This document shows positions 49,860 through 62,200 of a stretch of 64,000 bases of DNA, piece after piece. The notes beneath the pieces were generated by a model. It made no database searches. It saw only the letters and a program-made list of their open reading frames with translations, and was not told where the DNA came from. Source of the DNA: Eunapius fragilis (lineage: Eukaryota; Porifera; Demospongiae; Spongillida; Spongillidae); NCBI GenBank assembly GCA_963681505.1, contig OY811974.1, positions 13,909,105 to 13,973,104 on the forward strand, written 5' to 3'. Every line of letters starts with the position of its first letter. Within the stretch, counting starts at the first letter, position 1. The position numbers were made by a program, and so were the translations under genes.

Positions 49860-51605
49860 CAATTTATGCAAGGAAAATTTGTAAGTCTGTTGGGTGGGTT
49901 GGCGGGTGGTTGGTCCTTCCCATAGTGCATCAAGATGTTCTAACAAGCCCATCGTGGCACATGTAACCTTACCTAAGTGACAAGGCCATATGCAGGTACT
50001 GTAGTGCTTTTTACTACCGCTGCATATGTGTGTTCAAATTATACATGGCACTGCAGGTGTCAAGCTAGCTGGTAAAAGACACGCCACACGTGTAAGTGAA
50101 GCCTGGTTAATTCATGGACAACGACTTAATTTAGGTGACAAGGTAGGTACGGTAGTGCGTTTGAATCGCACGGCTTAGAGATATAATATTGAACGTGGCC
50201 TAGCAGATGTGAATTAAGCTCGTAGGTGGCACGCCAGTCGTGTGGGAAGCTTAGTTAATAGAAAAAACTTGTATCAACGGCCAAATGTGCGGACGCTATA
50301 CAAAAAAGTAATTAGGAACGTACATCGATGGAAGTTCAATAGACGAGAACAAAGTTCGGTCTTGCGTGGGCAGTCTGTCCTCGCTCCTGTGCCACACATT
50401 TCTAAAGGATGAAAGGTGTAAGGCAAGGCTATGGCAAATTTCAAAGTATCCAGTGGTTGTACATAAAGGGACTCACGCATTGTATTCCGGAATAGGTCGT
50501 ACACTCTCCCGCGTACCCCTGTTGCACCTTCAGAAATGTGCGGCACGTATATCCCACCCTTCGTACCTGTTTAAACAGCTCAGCTCTGCTATTGAGGCCA
50601 ATCGCTACAAAGTGCATTAAAAGGAATAATTAATAAGTAACTATTTCAAATTCAAATTTTAAGGATTAGATTGGTACATAGCGTACAGGTTGCTTATTGT
50701 AGTGACGCAAGGATTTTTAAAAGGTGAGTGAGGGGCAAAGCTTATATCTGTGAGGAGTGTGTGTGCAGTGTGTTTGCGCTGGATGGTCTGCCTCGTAACT
50801 AGAGGTCTACTTGATGCAGCAATTGGTCCTATATGGTGCTTACGATACGCCAGAGCACAACGCAATCTTCCAACAACACATCATAATGCAGTCGCGCTTT
50901 GAACCTATTGTACACTACGTCAAGCCTTGATGTTAGTAAAATAGACACCCGTAAATGACATTCGTGCTAAACAATTACTGCTCTGTTCAGAGCAACCATA
51001 CAAATATACCTGGTGCTAACCACAAGGATTCGTAGCACAGTGCAACACTGGGCAAGATGATAAACAAATAATTTTAGTCGTGCCCGGACCATACAATGTA
51101 TTAAATCAATTGATTTTCAATTGGCAGCCAAACAAACTCAAGGCATAAGTGGTGTCGTGACTCTAAGCTTTTCCCATTGTAATGATAGCTTGTTTATGTG
51201 TGCCCGTGACCTAGAACGCTGACGGCGTAGTATGCATGGATTTGAACGAGGGTACCCATGTCTATTCTAAAGGCTAGAGTATGTTTGAAAGGCATTTGCA
51301 AGTGTGCACGCGACTACGAAAGCTTGCCCCGCGGGTATTTAGGCTAGTGTAAGCGTACCCGTGGCTATGTAAGCGATGTAAGTGAATACAAGTGCTCCCG
51401 TGACAACGTAAGCTTGCCCCGTGGCAATGTATGCGTACCCGTGGCTATGTAAGCGAATGATGTAAGTATACTATTAACATGGGGCACGGCAGATGTGAAC
51501 GAAGGTTGTAAATAGCACGCGGTAGAAAGTGATGCTGTGGGTAGCACTTACCAACATCCTCGACGAGCGTTTAATAGACGAGTACAAAGTACGGTTTTCA
51601 CCTGG
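49860..51605. other. Low-copy region with degenerate repeats, no recognised gene
   Basis: About 1.7 kb. The longest frames, an 84-codon plus frame (50366-50620) and a 90-codon minus frame (50274-50546), overlap each other and match nothing I know. Degenerate repeats: AAGTGACAAGGCCATATGCA near 49975 versus AGGTGACAAGGTAGGTACGG near 50135; TAGACGAGAACAAAGTTCGG near 50340 versus TAGACGAGTACAAAGTACGG near 51575; and GCGTACCCGTGGCTATGTAA twice (51353 and 51428). The join with the C-rich array at 51605 is abrupt. Confidence 0.6.
51350..51470. repeat. Short direct repeats CGTACCCGTGGCTATGTAAG
   Basis: Two copies of GCGTACCCGTGGCTATGTAA about 75 bp apart, with further partial copies (GCTCCCGTGACAACGTAAGC, GCCCCGTGGCAATGTATGCG) between them and GCCCGTGACCTAG upstream. 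A degenerate 20-35-bp repeat cluster. Confidence 0.7.
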
Positions 51606-54529
51606 GCTGCCCCACTACCAATCCCACTACCACTACCAATCCCACTACTACTACCACAACCACTACCAATCCCACTACCACTACCACTACCAATCCCACT
51701 ACCAATCCCACTACCACCACCACTATCAATCCCACTACCTCTATCACTATCACTACCAATTCCACTACCACTACCACTTCCATTACCAATCCCACTACCA
51801 ATTCCACTACCACTACCACTACCACTACCAATCCCACTACCAATCCCACTACCACTACCAATCCCATTACCACTACCACTACCAATCCCACTACCAATCC
51901 CAATACCACTATCAATCCCACTACCACTACCACTACCAATCCCCCTACCAATCCCACTACCACTACAATTACCACTACCAATCCCACTACCAATCCCACT
52001 ACCACTACCACTACCAATCCCACTACCTCTACCACTATCACTACCAATCCCACTACCACTACCACTATCACTACCATTACCAATCCCACTACCTCTACCA
52101 CTATCACTACCAATCCCTCTACCACTACCACTACCACTACCATTACCAATCCCACTACCAATCCCACTACCAATCCCACTACCACTACCACTACCACTAC
52201 CAATCCCACTTCCAATCCCACTACCACTACCACTATCAATCCCACTGCCACTACCAATCCCCCTACCAATCCCACTACCACTACTATTACCACTACCAAT
52301 CCCACTACCAATCCCACTACCAATCCCACTACCACAACCACTACCACTACCAATCGCACTACCTCTATTACTACCACTACCAATCGCACTACCAATCCCA
52401 CTACCACTACCACTACCAATCCCACTACCTCTACCACTATCACCACCAATCCCAATACCACTACCATTACCAATCCCACTTCCAATCCAATTACCACTAC
52501 CACTTCCACTACCACTACCAATCCCACTGTCTCTATCACTACCACTACCAATCCCACTACCAATCCCACTACCACCACCACTACCAATCCCACTACCAAT
52601 CCCACTACCACTACCACTACCAATCCCACTACCACTACCACTACCAATCCCACTACCATTACCACTACCAATGCCACTACCAATCCCGCTACCACTACAA
52701 TTACCACTACCAATCCCACTACCAATCCCACTACCAATCCCACTACCACTACCACTACCACAACCAATCCCACTACCGATCCCACTACCACAACCACGGC
52801 CAATCCCACTACCACTTCGACTTCCAATCCCATTACCATTACCACTACCAATCACACTACCAATCCCACTACCACTACCACAACCACTACCAATCCCACA
52901 ACCACTACAACTACCACTACCAATCCCACTACCAATCCCACTACCAACCACTACCAATCGCACTACCTCTATCTCTACCACTACCAATCGCACTACCAAT
53001 CCCACTACCACTACCACTACCACTACCAATCCCACTACCTCTACCACTATCACCACCAATCCCACTACCACTACCACTACCACTACCATTACCATTCCCA
53101 CTTCCAATCCCATTACCACTACCACTACCAATCCCACTACCAATCCCACTACCACTTCCACTACCAATCCCACTACCACTACTACTACTAATCCACCTAC
53201 CAATCCCACTACCACTACAATTACCACTACCAATCCCACTACCAATACCACTACCAATCCCACTACCTCTACCACTACCACTACCAATCCCACTACCAAT
53301 CCCATACAACTACAACTACCAATCCCACTACCTCTATCACTATCACCAACAATCCCACTACCACTACCACGCTACCAATCTCACTACCTATCCCACTACC
53401 ACTACCACTACCAATCCCCCTACCAATCCCACTACCACTGCAATTACCACTTCCAATCCCACTACCAATCCCACTCCCACTACCGCTACCACTACCAATC
53501 CCACTACGACTACCACTACCACTACCAATCTCACTACCAATGCCACTACCAATACAACTACCAATCCCACTACCTCTACCACTACCACTACCAATCCAAC
53601 TACAAATCCCACTACCAATCCCACTACCTCTACCATTATCACCACCATTCCCACTACCACTACCACTACCATTACCAATCCCACTACCAATCCCACTAGC
53701 ACAACCACTACCAATCCCACTACCACTACCACTTGTAATCCCCCTACCAATCCCACTACCACTACAATTGCCATTACCAATCCCACTACCTATCCCACTA
53801 CCAATCCCACTACCACTACCACTACCACTACCACTACCAATCCCACTATCTCTACCACTACCACTACCAATCCCACTACCAATCCCACTACCACCACCAC
53901 TACCAATCCCACTACCAATCCCACTACCACTACCACTACCAATCCCACTACCACTACCACTACCAATCCCACTACCACTACCAGTACCAATCCCACTACC
54001 ATTCACGCTACCACTACAATTACCACTGTTAATCCCACTACCAATCCCACTACCAATCCCACTGCCAATCCCACTACAACTACCACTACCACTACCAATC
54101 CCACTACGACTACCACTACCACTACCAATCCCTCTACCAATCCCACTACCACTACCACTACCAATCCCACTACCACTACCACTACCAATCCCACTACCAC
54201 TACCAGTACCAATCCCACTACCATTCACGCTACCACTACAATTACCACTGTTAATCCCACTACCAATCCCACTACCAATCCCACTGCCAATCCCACTACA
54301 ACTACCTCTACCACTACCAATCCCACTACGACTACCACTACCACTACCAATCCCACTACCAATCCCACTACCAATACAACTACCAATCCCACTACCTCTA
54401 CCACTACCACTACCAATCCCACTACAAATCCCACTACCAATCCCACTACTTCTACCACTATCACCACCATTCCCACTACCACTACCACTACCACTACCAT
54501 TACCAATTCCACTACCAATCCCACTACCG
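51606..54529 (-). repeat. C-rich hexamer/12-mer array, block 5 (inverted)
   Basis: ACTACC and CCCACTACCAAT repeats, the reverse complement of the arrays at 16.6-22.2 kb. It contains a tandem triplication with a 222-bp period near 53.79-54.4 kb (marker ATTCACGCTACCACTACAAT at about 54001 and 54223). Frames of up to 1142 codons ([24 protein letters not shown]) are repeat by-products. Confidence 0.95.
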
Positions 54530-57109
54530 GCACAATTCAGCGCGCTGCTACCGATTGTTGCACTTTCACGGGATCAATCTGTAACAATTCGGCACAATTA
54601 GTCGCGCATGGACGGATTGGTGTGCTTCGGCTGGACCAATCTGTAACAATTCGGCGCAATTCGACGTGGTACGACAGAGTGTTGCACTTTCACGGGATCA
54701 ATTTTGTATCAATTCGGCGCAATTCGGCGCGCTGCGACGGATTGCTGCATTATCGCGGGATCAATCTGCAACAATTCGGCACAATTCGGCGCGCTGCGAC
54801 CAATTGCTGCACTTTCACAGGTTCAATCTGTAACAATTCAGAGCAATTCGGCGTGCTGCAACGGATTGGTGCACTTTTGCGGGATCAATCTGCAACAATT
54901 CGGCACAATTCGGCGCGCTGCGACAGATTGCACCACTTTCGCGGAACCAATCTGTAACAATTCGGCGCGCTGCAACGGATTGCAGCACTTTCACCGGGTC
55001 AAATCTGTAACAATTCAGCGCAATTCGGCGCGCTGCGACGGATTACTGCACTTTCGCAGGATCTATCTGTAACAATTCGGCGCAATTCGGCGTGGTGTGA
55101 CCGATTGCTGCACATTCATGGGATCAGTTTGTAACAACTCAGCGCAATTCGGCGCGATGCGACAGATTGTTGCACTTTCACGGGATCAATCTGTATCAAT
55201 TCGGCGGAATTTGGTGCGCTGCGACGGATTGCTGCATTATCGCGGGATCAATCTGCAACAAATCGGCACAATTCGGCGCGCTGCGACCAATTGCTGCACT
55301 TTCACGGGTTCAATCTGTAACAATTCAGCGCAATTCGGCGCGCTGCAACGGATTGGTGCACTTTTGCGGGATCAATCAGCAACAATTCGGCACAATTCGG
55401 CGTGCTGCGACAGATTGCACCACTTTCTCGGAACCAATCTGTAAGAATTCGGCGCGCTGCAACGGATTGCTGCACTTTCACCGGGTAAATCTGTAACAAT
55501 TCAGCACAATTCGGCGCGCTGCGACGGAATCCTGCACTTTCGCAGGATCAATCTGTAACAATTCGGCGCAATTCGGCGTGGTGTGACCGATTGCTGCACA
55601 TTCACGAGATCAATCTGTAACAACTCAGCGCAATTCGGCGCGCTGCGACGGATTGCTGCACTTTCACGGGATCAATCTGTAACAATTCGGCGCAATTCGG
55701 CGCGCTGCGACGGATTGGTGCACTTTAGCGGGACCAATATGCAACAATTCGGCACAGTTTAGCGCGCTGCTACCGATTGCAGCACTTTCACGGGTTCTAT
55801 CTGTAACAATTCGGCACAATTAGTCGCGCATGGACGGATTGGTGCGCTTCGGCTGGACCAATCTGTAACAATTCGGCGCAATTCGGCGTGGTACGACAGA
55901 TTGTTGCACTTTCACGGGATCAATCTGTATCAATTCGGCGCAATTCGGCGCGCTGCGACGGATTGCTGCATTATTGCGGGATCAATCTGCAACAATTCGG
56001 CACAATTCGGCGCGCTGCCACCAATTGCTGCACTTTCACGGGTTCAATCTGTAACAATTCAGAGCAATTCGGCGCGCTGCAACGGATTGGTGCACTTTTG
56101 CGGGATCAATCTGCAACAATTCGGCACAATTCGGCGCGCTGCGACAGATTGCACCACTTTCGCGGAACCAATCTGTAACAATTCGGCGCGCTGCAACGGA
56201 TTGTTGCACTTTCACCGGGTCAAATCTGTAACAATTCAGCGCAATTCGGCGCGCTGCGACGGATTACTGCACTTTCGCAGGATTAATCTGTAACAATTCG
56301 GCGCAATTCGGCGTGGTGTGACCGATTGCTGCACATTCACGGGATCAATCTGTAACAACTCAGCGCAATTCGGAGCGATGCGACAGATTGTTGCACTTTC
56401 ACGGGATCAATCTGTATCAATTCGGCGCAATTCGGAGCGCTGCGACGGATTGCTGCATTATCGCGGGATCAATCTGCGACAATTTGGCACAATTCGGCGC
56501 GCTGCAACCCATTGCTGCACTTTCACGGGTTCAATCTGTAACAATTCAGAGCAATTCGGCGCGCTGCAACGGATTGGTGCACTTTTGCGGGATCAATCTG
56601 CAACAATTCGGCACAATTCGGCGTGGAACGAACGATTGCACCACTTTCGCGGAACCAATCTGTAACAATTCAGCGCGCTGCTTCGGATTGCTGCACTTCC
56701 ACCGGGACAAATCTGTAACAATTCGGTGCGCTGCGACGGATTCATGCACTTTCGCAGGATCAATCTGTAACAATTCGGCGCAATTCGGCGTGGTGTGACC
56801 GATTGCTGCACATTCACGGGATCAATCTGTAACAACTCAGCGCAATTCGGCGAGCTGCGACGGATTGCTGCACTTTCACGGGATCAATCTGTAACAATTC
56901 GGCGCAATTCGGTGCGCATGGACGGATTGGTGCACTTCGGCTGAAACAATCTGTAACAATTTGGCGCAAATCGGCGCGTTGCTACCGATTGCTGCTCTTT
57001 CGCGGGATCAATCTGCAACAATTCGGCGCAATTCGGTTCGCAATGACAGATTGTAGAAGTTTCGCGTGATCAATCTGCAACAATTCGGCACAATTCGGCG
57101 CGCTGCGAA
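54530..57109 (+). repeat. 62-bp repeat, block 6 (largest)
   Basis: About 42 units in 2.6 kb, same orientation as the left-hand blocks. A multi-unit series recurs: the series starting GGCACAATTAGTCGCGCATG at 54590 reappears near 55815, and related series start near 55097 and 56318. So this block too has a higher-order pattern of roughly 1.2 kb. Confidence 0.93.
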
Positions 57110-58964
57110 TCAATCCCACTACCACAACCACGGCCAATCCCACTACGACTACCACATCCAATCTCACTACCACTGCCAATACCAATCCCACTACCAATCC
57201 CACTACCACTACCATTCCCACTACCATTCCCACAACCAATCCCACTACCAATCCCACTACCAATCCCACTACCACTACCTCTACCAATCCCACTACCAAT
57301 CCCACTACCAAACCCACTACCAATCCCACTACCACTACCACTACCAATCCCACTACCAATCCCACTACCAATCCCACTACGAATCCCACTACCAATCCCA
57401 CTACCAATCCCACTACCAATCCCACTACCAATCCCACTACCAATCCCACTACCAATCCCACTACCAATCCCACTACCAATCCCACTACCAATCCCACTAC
57501 CAATCCCACTACCACTACCACTACCATTACCAATCCCACTACCAATCCAACTACCTCTACCACTACCACTACCAATCCCACTACCACTACCACTACCAAT
57601 TCCACTACCAATCCCACTACCAATCCCACTACCAATCCCACTACCAATCCCACTACCAATCCCACTACCAATCCCACTACCAATCCCACTACCAATCCCA
57701 CTACCAATCCCACTACCAATCCCACTACCAATCCCACTACCAATCCCACTACCAATCCCACTACAAATCCCACTACCACTACCACTACCATTACCAATCC
57801 CACTACCAATCCAACTACCTCTACCACTACCACTACCAATCCCACTACCACTACCACTACCAATTCCACTACCAATCCCACTACCAATCCCACTACCAAT
57901 CCCACTACCAATCCCACTACCAATCCCACTACCAATCCCACTACCAATCCCACTACCAATCCCACTACCAATCCCACTACCAATCCCACTACCAATCCCA
58001 CTACCAATCCCACTACCAATCCCACTACCAATCCCACTACAAATCCCACTACCACTACCACTACCAATCCCACTACCACTACCACTACCAATCCCACTAC
58101 CAATCCCACTACCAATCCCACTACCAATCCCACTACCAATCCCACTACCAATCCCACTACCAATCCCACTACCACTACCACTACCAATCCCACTACCAAT
58201 CCCACTACAAATCCCACTACCAATCCCACTACCAATCCCACTACCAATCCCTCTACCAATCCCACTACCACTACACTACCAATTCTCCTACCAATCCCAC
58301 TACCACTAGAATTTCCACTATAAATCCCACTACCAATCCCACTACCACTACCACTACTTCTACCAATGCCACTACCAATCCCACTACCAATCCCACTACC
58401 AATCCCACTACCAATCGCACTACCAATCCCACTACCAATCCCTCTACCAATCCCACTACCACTACCACTACCAATTCCCCTACCAATCCCACTACCACTA
58501 GAATTTCCACTATAAATCCCACTACCAATCCCACTACCACTACCACTACTTCTACCAATGCCACTACCAATCCCACTACCAATCCCACTACCAATCCCAC
58601 TACCAATCCCACTACCAATCCCACTACCACTACCACTACCACTACCAATCCCACTACCAATCCCACTAGCAATCCCACTACCAATCCCACTACCAATCCC
58701 ACTACCAATCCCACTACCACTGCCACTACCACTACTAATCCCACTACCAATCCCACTACCAATCCCACTACCACTACCACTACCATTACCAATCCCACTA
58801 CCAATCCCACAACCACAACCACTACCAATCCCACTACCACTACCACTACTAATCCCCCTACCAATCCCACTACCACTACAATTGCCACTACCAATCCCAC
58901 AACCAATCCCACTACTACTACCACTACCAATCCCACTATCTCTACCACTACCACTACCAATCCC
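57110..58964 (-). repeat. C-rich hexamer/12-mer array, block 6
   Basis: Dominated by the 12-mer CCCACTACCAAT. Includes a tandem duplication of about 260 bp (57.52-57.78 and 57.78-58.04 kb; marker ACTACCATTACCAATCCC) and another of about 200 bp around the marker ACTAGAATTTCCACTATAAA (58.31 and 58.50 kb). Confidence 0.95.
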
Positions 58965-59291
58965 AATTCGGCACAATTACATTTAGTCGCGCATGGACGG
59001 ATTGGTGCGCTTCGGCTGGACCAATCTGTAACAATTCGGCGCAATTCGGCGTGGAACGAACGATTGCTGCACATTCACGGGATCAATCTGTAAGAACTCA
59101 GCGCAATTCGGCGCGATGCGACAGATTGTTGCACTTTCACGGGATCAATCTGTATCAATTCGGCGCAATTCGGAGCGCTGCGACGGATTGCTGCATTATC
59201 GGGGGATCAATCTGCAACAATCTGCAACAATTCGGCACAATTCGGCGCGCTGCGACCAATTTCTGCACTTTCACGGGTTCAATCTGTAATA
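58965..59291 (+). repeat. 62-bp repeat, block 7
   Basis: About five units, near copy of parts of block 6, entered through the phrase AATTCGGCACAATTACATTT and left through TCAATCTGTAATAATACC. Confidence 0.92.
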
Positions 59292-62200
59292 ATACCAATC
59301 CCACTACCAATCGCACTACCAATCCCACTACCAATCCCACTACCACTACCACTACCACTACCACTACCAATCCCACTACTACTACCACTACCAATCCCAC
59401 TACCAATTCCTCTACCAATCCCACTACCAATCCCACTACCAATCCCACTACCAATCCCACTACAATTTCCACTACCAATCCCAATCCCACTACCAATCCC
59501 ACTACCACTACCACTACCACTACCAATCCCACTACCAATCCCACTACCAATCCCACTACCAATCGCACTACAAATCCCACTACCAATCCCAATACCAATC
59601 CCACTACCAATCCCACTACCACTACCACTACCAATCCCACTACCATTCCCACTACCACTACCACTACCAATCCCACTACCAATCCCACTACCACTACCAC
59701 TACCAATCCCACTACCACTACCACTACCAATTCCCCTACCAATCCCACTACCACTAGAATTTCCACTATAAATCCCACTACCAATCCCACTACCACTACC
59801 ACTACTACTAATCCCACTACCAATCCCACTACCTATCCAACTACCAATCCCACTACCAATCCCACTACCAATTCCACTACCAATCCACTACCAATCCCAC
59901 TACCAATCCCACTACCACTACCACTACCAATCCCACTACCAATCCCACTACCAATCCCACTAACAATCCCACTACCAATCCCACTACCAATCCCTCTACC
60001 AATCCCACTAGCAATCCCATTACCAATCCCACTACCAATCCCACTACCACTACCACTACCAATCCCACTACCAATCCCACTACCAATCCCACTACCAATC
60101 CCACTACCAATCCCACTACCAATCCCACTACCAATCCCACTACCAATCCCACTACCAATCCCACTACCAATCCCACTACCAATCCCACTACCAATCCCAC
60201 TACAAATCCCACTACCACTACCACTACCATTACCAATCCCACTACCAATCCAACTACCTCTACCACTACCACTACCAATCCCACTACCACTACCACTACC
60301 AATTCCACTACCAATCCCACTACCAATCCCACTACCAATCCCACTACCAATCCCACTACCAATCCCACTACCAATCCCACTACCAATCCCACTACCAATC
60401 CCACTACCACTACCACTACCAATCCCACTACCAATCCCACTACCAATCCCACAACCAATCCCACTACCAATCCCACTACCAATCCCACTACCAATCCCAC
60501 TACCAATCCCACTACCAATCCCACTACCAATCCCACTACCAATCCCACTACCAATCCCACTACCAATCCCACTACCAATCCCACAACCACTACCACTACC
60601 AATCCCACTACCAATCCCATTACCAATCCCACTACCAATCCCACTACCAATCCCACTACCAATCCCACTACCAATCCCACTACCAATCCCACTACCACTA
60701 CCTCTACCAATCCCACTACCAATCCCACTACCAATCCCACTACCAATCCCACTACCAATCCCACTACCAATCCCACTACCAATCCCACTACCAATCCCAC
60801 TACCAATCCCACTACCAATCCCACTACCAATCCCACTACCAATCCCACAACCAATCCCACTACCAATCCCACTACCAATCCCACTACCACTACCACTACC
60901 ATTACCAATCCCACTACCAATCCCACTACCTCTACCACTACCACTACCAATCCCACTACCACTACCACTACCAATTCCACTACCAATCCCACTACCAATC
61001 CCACTACCAATCCCACTACCAATCCCACTACTAATCCCACTACCAATCCCACTACCAATCCCACTACCAATCCCACTACCAATCACACTACCAATCCCAC
61101 TACCAATCCCACTATCAATCCCACTACCAATCCCACTACCAATCCCACTACCAATCCCACTACCACTACCACTACCAATCCCACTACCACTACCACTACC
61201 AATCCCACTACCAATCCCACTACCAATCCCACTACCAATCCCACTACCAATCCCACTACCAATCCCACTACCAATCCCACTACCAATCCCTCTACCAATC
61301 CAACTACCACTACCACTACCAATCCTACGACCAATCCCACTACCAATCCCACTACCAATCCCACTACCAATCCCACTACCAATCCCACTACCAATCCCTC
61401 TACCAATCCCACTACCACTACCACTACCGATTCCCCTAACAATCCCACTACCACTAGAATTTCCAGTATAAATCCCACTACCATCCCACTACCACTACCA
61501 CTACTTCTACCAATGCCACTACCAATCCCACTACCAATCCCACTACCAATCCTACTACCAATCCCACTACCAATCCCACTACCACTACCAATACCACTAC
61601 CAATCCCACTACCACTACCACTACCAATCCCACTACCAATCCCACTACCAATCCCACTACCAATCCCACTACCAATCCCAATAACACTACCAATCCCACT
61701 ACCACTACCACTACCACTACCAATCCCATAACCAATCCCACTACCAATCCCACTACCAATCCCACTACCAATCCCACTACCAATCCGACTACCAATCCCT
61801 CTACCACTACGACTACCAATCCCACTACCAATCCCACTACCAATCCCACTACCAGTCCCACTACCAATCCCACTACCAATCCCACTACCAATCCCACTAC
61901 CAATCCCACTACCACTACCACTACCACTACCACTGCCAATTCCACTACCACTACCACAACCAATCCCACTACTTATCCCACTACCAATCCCACTACCAAT
62001 CCCACTACCAATCCCACTACCAATCCCACTACCAATCCCACTACCAATCCCACTACCAATCCCACTACCAATCCCACTACCACTACCACTACCAATCCAA
62101 CTACCAATCCCACTACCAATCCCACTACCAATCCCACTACCAATCCCACTACCAATCCCACTACCAATCCCACTACCACTACCACTACCAATCCCACTAC

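Noticed and set aside
51529..54957. 1142-codon frame of HYQSHY, PLPIP and TTNPTT peptides
   Set aside because: Same cause on the inverted array: the residue type changes whenever an indel shifts the frame, and several overlapping frames on both strands are equally open.
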